Below are positions 55,627-64,000 of a DNA stretch of 64,000 nt, piece by piece. Position numbers and translations under genes: made by a program. This stretch comes from Splendidivirga corallicola (lineage in GTDB: Bacteria > Bacteroidota > Bacteroidia > Cytophagales > Cyclobacteriaceae). The notes beneath the pieces are model-generated. The model saw nothing but the letters and a program-made list of their open reading frames with translations, was not told where the DNA came from and made no database searches. The DNA lies in assembly GCA_030442035.1 (NCBI GenBank), contig JAUJEA010000009.1:186001-250000 (forward strand), read 5' to 3'. Each line of letters begins with the position of its first letter. Position 1 is the first letter of the stretch.

Positions 55627-55808
55627 AATGTCTTAATCTTTTAAAAAAGGGATTTATTTGAATAGAAGCTATTCTTTATTATATGTTGCAGACCGGTAAG
55701 TGCCTGGTATAAGAAAATAACGATCAGCAGGTAAATTTTGTGATCTCTTTCTGAAAACTGACTGAAAAGCATTGATAATAACTACCTAAATAGCTGCATG
55801 AGGCTTGA

Positions 55809-55844
55809 ATTTTAACACTTAAATACCCAAACACTTTAGTACTC
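55809..55844 (-). repeat. Octamer-like repeat array, arm 2
   Basis: The inverted counterpart of arm 1; the 15-base core AATACCCAAACACTT (55822-55836) is a perfect inverse match, with partial similarity on both sides. About 180 bases separate the arms. Confidence 0.55.
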
Positions 55845-55945
55845 ATTCCAGGCAATCCCCAACTTTTCGGATTGATCCACGCTATGATATAACTAACTTG
55901 AAATTGCGTTGAGGCATTGAAATACCGAAGTTTTGTTTCAAATTG

Positions 55946-55971
55946 TAATTTGCCATTTGAAATTCGTAATT
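55946..55971 (-). repeat. Dispersed 26-base intergenic repeat, copy 2
   Basis: Its reverse complement matches 6052-6077 at 24 of 26 positions. It lies in the same gap as the octamer arrays and may be part of one composite element. Confidence 0.6.
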
Positions 55972-56248
55972 CTTTCAAAATTCAACTTTCTCTTTAGGAC
56001 ATCTTCCTTGGTAAAAGGGTAGAAACTACTGATAGACTGATACTCAACATCTTTATTCAATCATTCATGTGGATAATTTCCACACTATGGACATTTGATT
56101 CTACAAACTTCGGTTTGCAATTTTTATAATGTAAAAACCAGATCGATCAAAAACGTTTGAATAACGCCATTTTTCGCAGTTTTTAGCATTCATAATCTTT
56201 TTTGGCACATAATTTATACATGAGAAGGCTGAAACAAATTGCATATTA

Positions 56249-57139
56249 ATGATGAAAAAGTTTTTGGTAATTTTAACAATCAGTGCGATGGCCTTCGCAT
56301 GTACCAATAAAGAAATGGAGGAGAAGGTTGCCCAACTGGAGCAGGAGAACAAAGAACTAGTTGCTATTAATGATGAAAAGGACGCTGAACTTGTCTCCTT
56401 CATGGAATCATTCACTGACATTGAAAGAAATCTTGCGGAGATCAGAGAGCGTGAAATGAACATTGCCATTACCAACAGTGACAAAAAGACCTTAAAAGAA
56501 GATGTTAAACTAAGGATCACTGAAGATATTAAAGTCATCAATGACTTAATGGCTCAAAACAAAGAAAAGATTGCTTCTTTGACTTCCCAGATCAAAAGAT
56601 CTAACAGAAGAAGTGCTGCGCTTAACAAAAAGCTTGAAGAACTTCAGCAGGAGTTAACCGCACAAATTGAAGAGAGAGATCTTCGAATCACTGCATTGAA
56701 GGGAGAACTCGAAGAAATGAATTTCACTGTTGCAGAATTAAATGCAACCATTGATACATTGAATATCGAGAATGCCAATCAGGCAAAAATCATTGGAGAT
56801 CAAATCAAACAAAAAAATACAGCTTATTACGCTCTTGGAACATCTAAAGAATTACTAGATGAGGAGGTTATCGCAAAAGAAGGTGGTTTCCTAGGAATTG
56901 GTAAAACTAGGAGCTTGAAAAAAGACTTTAATAAAAGCGTATTTAGTGAAATTGATATCACTCAAGTTACTTCTTTCCCGGTTTCAGGTAAAAAGGTTTC
57001 TTTAGTAACAAATCATCCTGTTGACTCTTACAAATTCGAGAAAGCAGAAAACGATGAGAAGCAAGTAGAGAGCCTTATAATACTTGATCCTGAGAAATTC
57101 TGGACCACTTCCAAGTACTTGGTAGTGATGGTCGACTAG
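56249..57139 (+). CDS. Coiled-coil lipoprotein of unknown function
   Basis: 296 residues with a lipoprotein signal (AFAC, Cys 18). Residues about 20-190 form a long coiled coil with heptads (KEMEEKVAQLEQENKELV and onward to the NIENANQ region). The C-terminal 100 residues form a small globular domain beginning FLGIGKTRSLKKDFN. Similar coiled-coil lipoproteins occur widely in Bacteroidota, but no function is established to my knowledge. It could span part of the periplasm from an outer- or inner-membrane anchor. A strong terminator follows. Confidence 0.82.
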   Translation: MMKKFLVILTISAMAFACTNKEMEEKVAQLEQENKELVAINDEKDAELVSFMESFTDIERNLAEIREREMNIAITNSDKKTLKEDVKLRITEDIKVINDLMAQNKEKIASLTSQIKRSNRRSAALNKKLEELQQELTAQIEERDLRITALKGELEEMNFTVAELNATIDTLNIENANQAKIIGDQIKQKNTAYYALGTSKELLDEEVIAKEGGFLGIGKTRSLKKDFNKSVFSEIDITQVTSFPVSGKKVSLVTNHPVDSYKFEKAENDEKQVESLIILDPEKFWTTSKYLVVMVD

Positions 57140-57166
57140 AAATTCTGTCTCCATCCATATATAATA

Positions 57167-57185
57167 GATTCTCATCAAGAGAATC
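57167..57185 (+). other. Hairpin in the 3' untranslated region
   Basis: GATTCTC, ATCAA, GAGAATC: seven perfect pairs between the lipoprotein stop and its terminator. Possibly protects the message end. Confidence 0.4.
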
Positions 57186-57193
57186 CAAGATAG

Positions 57194-57222
57194 GGGCCGG
57201 TTTATCCGGCTTCTTTTTTTAT
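57194..57222 (+). terminator. Intrinsic terminator of the coiled-coil lipoprotein gene
   Basis: GCCGG, TTTAT, CCGGC (57196-57210) followed by TTCTTTTTTT. It overlaps the 3' end of the converging methyltransferase gene by a few bases. Confidence 0.8.
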
Positions 57223-57857
57223 TGGGGCTCAAAAATACATGAGACAATCATTTTCTTGTAAAACCTTCTGCTTTCAACCTGCTTTAATCCACATGATTTT
57301 AAGTGTTCTCTCAAATCAATAAGTTTATTAGCTTCCAGATTCGTAGTTAGTTTAAAGAAATTGATCATTGTCCTAACCAATATCTTCTGCCAATACTTAC
57401 TGTGCACATTATTTAATTCAAAATCACAGAATAACCATTTACCATTTGGTTTCAAAGTTGCTTTTAAAGTATTAATAATATGCGAGACTTTGTCCTCCTT
57501 GAAAAGGTCAAGAAAAAAATGGGTTATGATTACATCGAAATGGTCTTGTTCGATGTCACATTGATTCCCGTGTATAAATTTAACTTTAGCTTGCCATGCC
57601 TTCATTAACCTGGAGTTCGTTAAACTTAACATCTCTGCAGATGACTCCACATACACAACCTGCACATTTGACAGACGCTCGAAAAGCTCCACTAGTATCC
57701 ATCCTGTTCCACCACCAATAATTAATACTTTTGAATTGGATGGGATCTTGTCCAAGAAGGCTGTTTGCGCTTTTTTCATCGCATTACCAAACACCAACTT
57801 AGCCAATATATCATAAAATGGAGCAATACGATCAAAATCATTCGATCGTTTGGACAT
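57219..57857 (-). CDS. Class I SAM-dependent methyltransferase
   Basis: 212 residues from the ATG at 57857, which begins MSKRSNDFDRIAPFYD as many family members do; an in-frame start at 57941 lies inside the neighbouring gene. Motif I is KVLIIGGGTGW (about 44-54), and the acidic end of strand 2 is VVYVESSAEML. HFDVIITHFFLDLF matches motif post-II. The substrate is not known; the family includes UbiE-like and lipid methyltransferases. The start is one base after the stop of a UbiA-like gene, which points to quinone or isoprenoid-lipid chemistry, though this is inference. Confidence 0.85.
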   Translation of the reverse strand: MSKRSNDFDRIAPFYDILAKLVFGNAMKKAQTAFLDKIPSNSKVLIIGGGTGWILVELFERLSNVQVVYVESSAEMLSLTNSRLMKAWQAKVKFIHGNQCDIEQDHFDVIITHFFLDLFKEDKVSHIINTLKATLKPNGKWLFCDFELNNVHSKYWQKILVRTMINFFKLTTNLEANKLIDLREHLKSCGLKQVESRRFYKKMIVSCIFEPQ

Positions 57858-57858
57858 G

Positions 57859-58686
57859 TTATAAAACAATAATAGGATACAAGAAAATGGCATCCCCGTA
57901 AGCCCGGTAACGCTCTTTTTTCTTAAAATAATTTTTATCAAACATAATGATCCCTAAAGTAAGGTTCATTGCCAGTATAATCATTTGATTGATAATAAGA
58001 CTATTATTTGTAGTGGTTATAAAGGTATAAATAGGGTAGCAAAATGAGATTGATAATAAAATCCAGGTAAAAGTTAAAGTTCTTTTTTTTCCAGCCCACT
58101 GAACAAATGAAACCTGCCCATCCTTTTTGTCAATCTCTTCCTCAATCATTCCGAATAAAAGAAGATTAATCAATGCGGTTAAAAAAAATTGTACAAATAA
58201 TACCAGAATCTCTTTGTTGAAAGGCCCATTATAAACACTTAGTGAAACCAGGAAGATCCCTGCCGCATAAAGGAAAGCTACAATGAATTCCTTATAAGCA
58301 GAAGGCCTGATGCCAATCAGTTTTAGAATAATAAAATGCAAAAATACAAATGCCAACAAAGCAAGTCCCCAATAGATGGTTCTTGTAGGAAGAAATATTA
58401 AAGAAACAAAACCAAGAGATGCCACCACGATAAAAAGATATACCAATCTTTTGAAATATTTCTGATGGTATAAATGTCTTCGGCTATGAGCTTTATGTTT
58501 GATATGATATGCATCCATTAAATGATCTGCGGTATAGATAAGCCAAACACATAATCCCAATGTGAAAAGGGCTGAATAGGAAATAGCAACTTGTAAATAA
58601 TTCGCCACAAATAAAGCGCTTATGCAGGAACCAAGAGCCACATCAAGGCTAAGAATACGAAGATAGCGGTATAATTTGAATAGCAT
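57859..58686 (-). CDS. UbiA-like polyprenyl transferase family membrane protein
   Basis: 275 residues with about eight transmembrane helices. The segment YTADHLMDAYHIK holds a D-x3-D motif (about residues 54-58), which fits the first diphosphate-binding motif of UbiA-type prenyltransferases; a second acidic motif is less clear (EEEIDKKDGQ near 195). Members attach prenyl chains to aromatic or other acceptors in the inner membrane. The call is tentative because sequence similarity in this family is low. It lies downstream of the atpG terminator and is coupled to the methyltransferase. Confidence 0.7.
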   Translation of the reverse strand: MLFKLYRYLRILSLDVALGSCISALFVANYLQVAISYSALFTLGLCVWLIYTADHLMDAYHIKHKAHSRRHLYHQKYFKRLVYLFIVVASLGFVSLIFLPTRTIYWGLALLAFVFLHFIILKLIGIRPSAYKEFIVAFLYAAGIFLVSLSVYNGPFNKEILVLFVQFFLTALINLLLFGMIEEEIDKKDGQVSFVQWAGKKRTLTFTWILLSISFCYPIYTFITTTNNSLIINQMIILAMNLTLGIIMFDKNYFKKKERYRAYGDAIFLYPIIVL

Positions 58687-58723
58687 GAATGAGTAATATA
58701 CAAATTATTGTAAAGTAAAAACA

Positions 58724-58757
58724 CAAAAAAAGCTCATTCATAAAATGAGCTTTTTTA
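58724..58757 (-). terminator. Terminator of the ATP synthase operon
   Basis: AGCTCATT, CATAA, AATGAGCT (58731-58751) with T-runs on both sides when read from either strand. It ends the minus-strand atp message 25 bases after the atpG stop. Its symmetry would also stop plus-strand transcription. Confidence 0.88.
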
Positions 58758-58781
58758 TCTGATTTATTTTCAGGTATTTAC

Positions 58782-59663
58782 TTATTCACTTGCCAAAGCC
58801 TCTGCTCCTCCAACGATTTCAAGGATTTCTTTGGTAATTGCTGCCTGTCTTGTTCTGTTGTAAGTAAGTCTGAGCTCCTTCAACAGTTCGCCAGCATTCT
58901 CAGTGGCTTTGTCCATGGCTGTCATTCTTGCCCCGTGCTCAGAAGCATTAGATTCCAACAAAGCCTTGTAAAACTGAACTTTTAGGGATTTAGGTATTAA
59001 TTCCTCTAAGATGACTTCCTTGGAAGGCTCATAGATATAATCAATGGCTGTAGCGGATTCTTCCTCACTTGTTTCTATTTTCTCGATTGGAAGGAATTGT
59101 TCCTTTCTTAGTATCTGAGTTGCGATGTTCTTAAACTCATTGTAAACAAGCTCAATCCGGTCAAAATCACCGCTTTTGAAACCATTCATGGCAAATTCTG
59201 CGGCTGCTCTGACTTCCTCAAAAGATAAATGTGAAAAAAGATCAGAATAATCACTAATCACATTGTATCCTCGCTTTGTAAAATATTCATTAGCTTTTCG
59301 ACCAATGGGCAGAATGTGAACATTGTCTTTTTGCGCTTGATATTTTTCTTTGATGAGGGTAAGCCCCGCCTTAATGGCATTACTGTTAAAGGCTCCGCAT
59401 AATCCTTTATCAGAGGTAATAACAACAATCAACACGTTGTTTACTTCCCTTTCAACGGAATAGATACCTGCCAAATCATCCTCAACACCCGAAGAAACAT
59501 TGCTTAAAATGGTAGCCAGCTTGCTGGCATATGGTCGCATTTGAATAATTCGATCCTGAGCCCTTCTTAACTTGGCAGCTGCAACCATCTTCATCGCTTT
59601 CGTAATCTGCTGCGTTGAAGTTACCGAACTTATTCTGCTTTTAACTTCTTTTAGATTTGCCAT
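58782..59663 (-). CDS. atpG: ATP synthase F1 gamma subunit
   Basis: 293 residues. The N-terminal helix MANLKEVKSRISSVTSTQQITKAMKMVAAAKLRRAQ and the C-terminal RMTAMDKATENAGELLKELRLTYNRTRQAAITKE are the two halves of the rotor shaft coiled coil. The segment VITSDKGLCGAFNSN is a family hallmark. It is the last gene of the operon here; atpD and atpC are not adjacent. Confidence 0.97.
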   Translation of the reverse strand: MANLKEVKSRISSVTSTQQITKAMKMVAAAKLRRAQDRIIQMRPYASKLATILSNVSSGVEDDLAGIYSVEREVNNVLIVVITSDKGLCGAFNSNAIKAGLTLIKEKYQAQKDNVHILPIGRKANEYFTKRGYNVISDYSDLFSHLSFEEVRAAAEFAMNGFKSGDFDRIELVYNEFKNIATQILRKEQFLPIEKIETSEEESATAIDYIYEPSKEVILEELIPKSLKVQFYKALLESNASEHGARMTAMDKATENAGELLKELRLTYNRTRQAAITKEILEIVGGAEALASE

Positions 59664-59697
59664 TTTATATTATAAGCTTTGTCAAATTGATCAATGC

Positions 59698-59724
59698 GAA
59701 AGAGATCTTTTATGGATCTCTTTC
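59698..59724 (-). promoter_or_regulatory. Hairpin between atpA and atpG
   Basis: GAAAGAGATC and GATCTCTTTC (59698-59707 and 59715-59724) form ten perfect pairs around seven bases in the 77-base gap. It has no T-run, so it may tune relative amounts of atpA and atpG message. Confidence 0.55.
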
Positions 59725-59740
59725 AATCAATGACAAAAGA

Positions 59741-61321
59741 TTAATTCTCGTACTTCTTAGCTAAACTACCTGCCACTTTTTTCAAAGTTTCAGTGGCATT
59801 ATCATCAAGCTTACCAGCTTTAAGTGTATCTAACACCTCTTGATGCTGTGCCGAAAGTAAATTAAGGAATTCGCCTTCAAACTCTCGAACTCGTTGTTCC
59901 GGAATTTTATCTAAGAGGCCGTTTGTTGAAACATAAATAATAGCTACCTGCTTTTCAACTGCCACGGGAGAATACTGAGCTTGTTTTAATATTTCAAGGT
60001 TTCTCCTACCTCTGTCAATTGTCAATTTAGTAGCTGCATCAAGGTCAGAACCAAATTTAGCGAAAGCTTCCAGTTCACGGAATTGTGCCTGATCAAGCTT
60101 GAGTGTACCGGCCACTTTCCTCATTGATTTAACCTGAGCTGAACCTCCAACCCTGGATACTGAGATACCTACGTTAATTGCCGGACGAATACCCGAGTTG
60201 AACAAGTTTGTTTCAAGGAATATCTGTCCATCGGTAATTGAAATCACATTGGTTGGAATATAAGCAGAAACATCACCAGCCTGCGTTTCGATAATGGGAA
60301 GTGCTGTTAGCGATCCGCCTCCTTTCACTTTACCTTGTAGTGAATCAGGAAGGTCATTCATTTGCTTGGCAATTTCATCGTTATCATTGATCTTAGCAGC
60401 TCTCTCCAACAATCTTGAGTGAAGATAGAAAACATCACCAGGATAAGCTTCACGTCCCGGAGGTCTTCTTAGTAGAAGGGAAACCTCACGGTAAGCGACA
60501 GCCTGTTTTGAAAGGTCATCATAGATCACCAAGGCAGGTCTTCCAGTGTCCCTAAAATACTCACCGATGGCAGCACCTGTAAATGGTGCAAAGAATTGCA
60601 TAGGAGCAGGATCAGAAGCAGCGGCAGAAACAACCACTGTATAATCCATTGCGCCACCTTTTTCCAAAGCAGAAACAACACCTGCAACTGTTGAGGCTTT
60701 TTGACCTACTGCCACATAGATACAGAAAACTGGCTCTCCCTTTTCGTAGAATTCTCTTTGATTAATGATAGTATCAATGGCCACTGCAGTTTTCCCGGTC
60801 TGTCTGTCTCCAATGATTAACTCTCTTTGCCCCCTACCAATGGGGATCATAGAGTCAATCGCTTTAATACCAGTTTGAAGAGGTTCACTTACTGGCTGGC
60901 GATAGATCACACCAGGAGCTTTTCTTTCCAAAGGCATTTCAAAAGTTTCACCTTCAATGGGCCCCTTACCATCAATTGGATTGCCAAGAGTGTCCACTAC
61001 CCTGCCAAGCATACCGTCGCCCACATTGATGGAAGCGATTTGTTTGGTCCTCTTAACAGTATCTCCTTCTTTGATATCCTTTGAATCACCTAATAGTACC
61101 GCACCCACATTATCTTCTTCCAGGTTAAGTACCAGTGCTTTTAAGCCATTTTCAAATTCCAAAAGCTCTCCTGATTGCGCTTTTGAGAGTCCGTATATAC
61201 GTGCTACACCATCACCAACTTGGAGCACTGTACCTACTTCCTCAAGTTCAGCCTCTGTTCTGAAGTTTGACAATTGTTCTCTTAAAATCGCTGAAACTTC
61301 ATCGGGTCTTACTTCTGCCAT
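59741..61321 (-). CDS. atpA: ATP synthase F1 alpha subunit
   Basis: 526 residues. The non-catalytic nucleotide site has the P-loop GDRQTGKT (171-178). The DGVARIYGL segment near the N-terminus and the [19 protein letters not shown] segment near 380 with its arginine finger are present. It forms the alpha3-beta3 head with AtpD, encoded elsewhere. Confidence 0.98.
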   Translation of the reverse strand: MAEVRPDEVSAILREQLSNFRTEAELEEVGTVLQVGDGVARIYGLSKAQSGELLEFENGLKALVLNLEEDNVGAVLLGDSKDIKEGDTVKRTKQIASINVGDGMLGRVVDTLGNPIDGKGPIEGETFEMPLERKAPGVIYRQPVSEPLQTGIKAIDSMIPIGRGQRELIIGDRQTGKTAVAIDTIINQREFYEKGEPVFCIYVAVGQKASTVAGVVSALEKGGAMDYTVVVSAAASDPAPMQFFAPFTGAAIGEYFRDTGRPALVIYDDLSKQAVAYREVSLLLRRPPGREAYPGDVFYLHSRLLERAAKINDNDEIAKQMNDLPDSLQGKVKGGGSLTALPIIETQAGDVSAYIPTNVISITDGQIFLETNLFNSGIRPAINVGISVSRVGGSAQVKSMRKVAGTLKLDQAQFRELEAFAKFGSDLDAATKLTIDRGRRNLEILKQAQYSPVAVEKQVAIIYVSTNGLLDKIPEQRVREFEGEFLNLLSAQHQEVLDTLKAGKLDDNATETLKKVAGSLAKKYEN

Positions 61322-61378
61322 TATATGATAATGTTAAATTTTAATTTATTTTCTGTTCCCTGATCTGTAGTGTCTTAA

Positions 61379-61936
61379 TTAGAATTCCTTCAGATAAGGA
61401 TTATGACTGAATTTTAATTTTAATTCTTTTAGTTTTCCGCTAATGCTTTCATCAATTTGGCGATCTCCGATTTTTAAAATGAAACCTCCAACAATATCAT
61501 TGCTTACCTCCTCTATTAACTCTACCTTCTTGCCGGTCATGGAAGCAACAACATCCTCGAAGCTTTTTCTTAGCTCCTTTGTTAAAGGAAATGTTGTGAT
61601 CACTTTAGCGCTTTCAATCCCTTTATGAATATTGTATTGAACGTGGAATTGTCTGGCGATAGCGGGTAGTACAGCTTCTCTGTTCTTATTAGTAATCAGT
61701 TCAAAGATTGCTAAAGTCAGCTCATGAAATCTTTTTGAGAACAGAGATTGCAAAATACTCAGTTTTTTATCATGGTTAATAATAGGATTCTGAAGCATTA
61801 ATAGAAAATTTCTGTTGTCCTCACAAACCTCACCAAAGAGTACCATATCATCATGAACCTCTTCAAGCACTCCTTTTTCCTCAGCTAATTCCAGCAGTGA
61901 TTTCGCATATCTGGTTGCTATTCTAATTTCAGACAT
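61379..61936 (-). CDS. atpH: ATP synthase F1 delta subunit
   Basis: 185 residues. Six-helix N-terminal domain (RIATRYAKSLLELAEEKGVLEEV) and C-terminal part with DIVGGFILKIGDRQIDESISGKL, the usual signature. It links the alpha3-beta3 head to the b-subunit stalk. It is 12 bases downstream of atpF. Confidence 0.96.
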   Translation of the reverse strand: MSEIRIATRYAKSLLELAEEKGVLEEVHDDMVLFGEVCEDNRNFLLMLQNPIINHDKKLSILQSLFSKRFHELTLAIFELITNKNREAVLPAIARQFHVQYNIHKGIESAKVITTFPLTKELRKSFEDVVASMTGKKVELIEEVSNDIVGGFILKIGDRQIDESISGKLKELKLKFSHNPYLKEF

Positions 61937-61948
61937 CTCTCAATTCAA

Positions 61949-62443
61949 TTAGTTTACATTCAGATCCTTTACAAAATCGTCAACAAGTGCTTTCTGTGCT
62001 TTGTCTTCTTCGAGATTCTTCTTTATCAACTTCTCTGCAACAAGCAACGATAATTCAGCAACCTGATTCTTGACCTCAGTTAAAGCAGCCTTTTTCTCAT
62101 TCTGAATGGTCGTCTTAGCATCTTCAACCATCTTGGCACTGATCTTACCAGCTTCTTCTCTGGCCTCTTCCCGGATCTTATTGGCAGCAGCAGTGGCATC
62201 TTTTAGTATCTGATCCCGCTCCAATCTCGCATCTGCCAAAAGTTTTTCATTTTCAGCTTTGAGCTGAGCCATTTCTTCTTTGGCATTTTTGGCCTCATTT
62301 AGTGCCTCATCTATAGAATCTTCTCTATCTTTTAAAGATTTTAGGATAGGCTTCCAGGCAAATTTTCCGAGTATAAAAACAACGATCAGAAAGACAACAG
62401 CCTGCCAGAAAATCAATCCGAAACCAGGAGTTATTAAATCCAT
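61949..62443 (-). CDS. atpF: ATP synthase F0 b subunit
   Basis: 164 residues. One N-terminal transmembrane helix (GLIFWQAVVFLIVVFILGKFAW, about 8-28) and a long charged coiled coil rich in Ala, Glu and Lys. It forms the outer stalk. It is separated from atpE by a strong hairpin. Confidence 0.97.
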   Translation of the reverse strand: MDLITPGFGLIFWQAVVFLIVVFILGKFAWKPILKSLKDREDSIDEALNEAKNAKEEMAQLKAENEKLLADARLERDQILKDATAAANKIREEAREEAGKISAKMVEDAKTTIQNEKKAALTEVKNQVAELSLLVAEKLIKKNLEEDKAQKALVDDFVKDLNVN

Positions 62444-62489
62444 ATTAAATTTTAGCTTATATCAATTTTAGACTAACAATTCTAATTTG

Positions 62490-62530
62490 AAAGAGCTTGT
62501 CACAACCAAATGTTGATGAACAAGCTCTTT
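62490..62530 (-). promoter_or_regulatory. Strong hairpin between atpE and atpF
   Basis: The arms AAAGAGCTTGT (62490-62500) and ACAAGCTCTTT (62520-62530) pair over 11 bases around a 19-base loop, which can itself pair CAAC with GTTG. On the minus-strand message it begins seven bases after the atpE stop. A plausible role is to stabilise or partly stop the message so that more c subunit is made. Confidence 0.6.
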
Positions 62531-62536
62531 TTTTCC

Positions 62537-62821
<285 letters not shown>

Positions 62822-62826
62822 CTAAA

Positions 62827-63852
62827 TCAATGATGCTCCTCAATGGCCATACCTATATACATGGCTGAGAAAAGCGTAAATACATAAGCTTGAATCGAAG
62901 CTACTAACAATTCAATGATATTAATGAATGTAACGATCAATGTGCTCACGATGCCAACTTGCCAACTGTGGAATATAAACACCAACCCGATCAAACTCAA
63001 TATAACAATATGTCCTGCCGTGATAGCTACAAAAAGTCGTAGCATCAAAGAAAATGGCTTGGAAAGAATCCCGATGATTTCAACGGGGATGATAATTATT
63101 TTCAAAGGGCCAGGAACCCCGGGAGGATTGAAAATATGCCCCCAATAGTTTTTGTTTGCACTAACCAGGGTGATGATCAAAGTAAATACTGCAAGCACTA
63201 ATGTTACCGCAATGTTTCCTGTTAAGTTGGCTGCGCCTGGCAACAATCCGAAAAGATTCCCAAACCATATAAAGAAAAATAAAGTCAGTAAGTAAGGCAG
63301 ATACCTCTGATATTTTGGCCCTACATTAGGCTTGACAATTTCATCCTTTACATAGACTATAATTGGTTCAAAGAAAGATTGAATTCCCTTAGGAGCGCGT
63401 CCTTCATTTTTTCTGTATCCTTTGGCAACAGAAAGGAAGATAATAATCATAAGAATGGATCCCATGAAAAGAGCCGCCACATTCTTAGTGATAGAAATAT
63501 CGTAAAATTCATGACCATCTTCGGCAACAATATGACCAGAATGATCCAGTTTATATCCTTTATAACTAGTTTCTCCATGATGGAATTTGCTAGATAAGAA
63601 GGATACAAATCCATTTTTTTCTGAATATAATATAATAGGTAAAGGAAGTGTCACCTGTGTTTCGCCAATATCGAAAAAATGCCATTCATGCGCATCTTTA
63701 ACATGGTGCATGATCATCTCTCCGGGATTAAATTCTTCACCATCACCCCCACTGGCGAAAACTGTAAAGTTGCTGGTTAAAACAATTATGAGTATAGATA
63801 AAAAACTGATTTTCAGTGATTTGTTGGGGCGAAACCTACGGCTTATATCCAT
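62827..63852 (-). CDS. atpB: ATP synthase F0 a subunit
   Basis: 341 residues, longer than the roughly 270 of E. coli. The N-terminus has a signal-like hydrophobic segment (about 14-33) and a 90-residue exported region with several His (MIMHHVKDAHEWHFF), as is usual in Bacteroidota. The membrane domain has the channel Arg in SLMLRLFVAITAGHIV and the terminal IQAYVFTLFSAMYIG. It forms the half-channels next to the c ring. Confidence 0.97.
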   Translation of the reverse strand: MDISRRFRPNKSLKISFLSILIIVLTSNFTVFASGGDGEEFNPGEMIMHHVKDAHEWHFFDIGETQVTLPLPIILYSEKNGFVSFLSSKFHHGETSYKGYKLDHSGHIVAEDGHEFYDISITKNVAALFMGSILMIIIFLSVAKGYRKNEGRAPKGIQSFFEPIIVYVKDEIVKPNVGPKYQRYLPYLLTLFFFIWFGNLFGLLPGAANLTGNIAVTLVLAVFTLIITLVSANKNYWGHIFNPPGVPGPLKIIIIPVEIIGILSKPFSLMLRLFVAITAGHIVILSLIGLVFIFHSWQVGIVSTLIVTFINIIELLVASIQAYVFTLFSAMYIGMAIEEHH

Positions 63853-63861
63853 CTTTATTGA

Positions 63862-64000
63862 TTACTGTTTCAAATTTGGCCGCAAGTTAGTCAATACAGA
63901 ATAAATTTCAAACCCTAGGTAAAACAAATAAAGTGTTAAAAAATTAGAAACGAACAGCGTAGCATTATCCGGATCTAAATAAATGAATATGAATACAATA
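63862..64000 (-). CDS. C-terminal end of a small membrane protein upstream of atpB
   Basis: On the minus strand the frame entering the window at 63999 stays open for 45 codons to a TAA at 63864-63862, nine bases before the atpB start. The tail holds a hydrophobic stretch (LFVSNFLTLYLFYLGFEIYS) and ends LRPNLKQ. Its position just before atpB suits the small membrane proteins often found there in Bacteroidota, such as AtpI/AtpZ-like or uncharacterised ones. The start lies outside the window. Confidence 0.65.
   Translation of the reverse strand, partial: IVFIFIYLDPDNATLFVSNFLTLYLFYLGFEIYSVLTNLRPNLKQ

Larger units (their letters stand above)
55505..56248. other. Intergenic region rich in short repeats
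   Basis: 744 bases without a credible gene. It contains two inverted octamer-like arrays (55591-55626 and 55809-55844), the second copy of a 26-base dispersed repeat (55946-55971), and a small UUCG-type hairpin (about 56104-56117). Confidence 0.6.

Noticed and set aside
56104-56117. CAAAC-TTCG-GTTTG hairpin as a terminator
   Set aside because: Only five pairs, no T-run, and no gene ends nearby.
63587-63904. Plus-strand open frame across the atpB start
   Set aside because: Antisense to atpB and its upstream gene; composition is a mirror of those genes.

Overview
The window looks like a stretch of chromosome from a low-GC gliding or T9SS-bearing member of the Bacteroidota, most likely order Cytophagales. 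The reasons are a porP-gldK-gldL-gldM-gldN type IX secretion locus, a DUF4271-hemD pair, OmpA/PD40 outer-membrane proteins, an ATP synthase operon ordered B-E-F-H-A-G without D and C, many lipoproteins and frequent TTG starts. Initiation regions show few Shine-Dalgarno motifs, and several short TAnnTTTG boxes fit the Bacteroidota -7 promoter element. I saw no rRNA, tRNA, CRISPR array, transposase or prophage.

Layout. 1-5870: two adjacent PorE-like OmpA proteins (the first cut by the window edge), a TIGR01777 epimerase, a LOG-family protein and an MltD-like lytic transglycosylase. 6264-15420: uvrA, two secreted proteins, a duplicated scrap of the uvrA 3' end, a type II NADH dehydrogenase and a LytS/LytTR two-component pair. 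15473-21996: a helical protein, hemW, an Omp85-like protein, a WecA-like transferase, DUF4271 and hemD. 22117-27705: the T9SS core locus, closed by a strong terminator. 27887-38021: guaB, a SpoIIE/STAS/HATPase partner-switching trio, three SurA/parvulin-type folding proteins and moxR.

38018-45530, mostly on the minus strand: a degenerate Rieske-like protein, 3-hydroxyacyl-CoA dehydrogenase, pheS, cysNDC, divergent cysQ, and a WbaP-like sugar-phosphate transferase. A 926-base gap without a convincing gene follows.

46457-52419 is the most unusual part. Two adjacent genes each carry an N-terminal Rieske [2Fe-2S] domain. One is fused to the FMN/[3Fe-4S] synthase core of glutamate synthase without a glutaminase domain; the other is fused to a complete pyruvate-oxidase-like ThDP enzyme. 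A CPA1 cation/proton antiporter and a DUF5996-like protein follow on the same strand. I do not know of a described system with this make-up. It may be a redox module in which Rieske clusters carry electrons between a 2-oxo-acid-oxidising enzyme and an FMN/Fe-S synthase core.

52474-64000: a predicted outer-membrane barrel, a YtcJ-like amidohydrolase lipoprotein, a 744-base repeat-bearing gap, a coiled-coil lipoprotein, a methyltransferase, a UbiA-like membrane protein and the ATP synthase operon. That operon carries long hairpins between atpE and atpF and between atpA and atpG, and the end of a small membrane protein precedes atpB.
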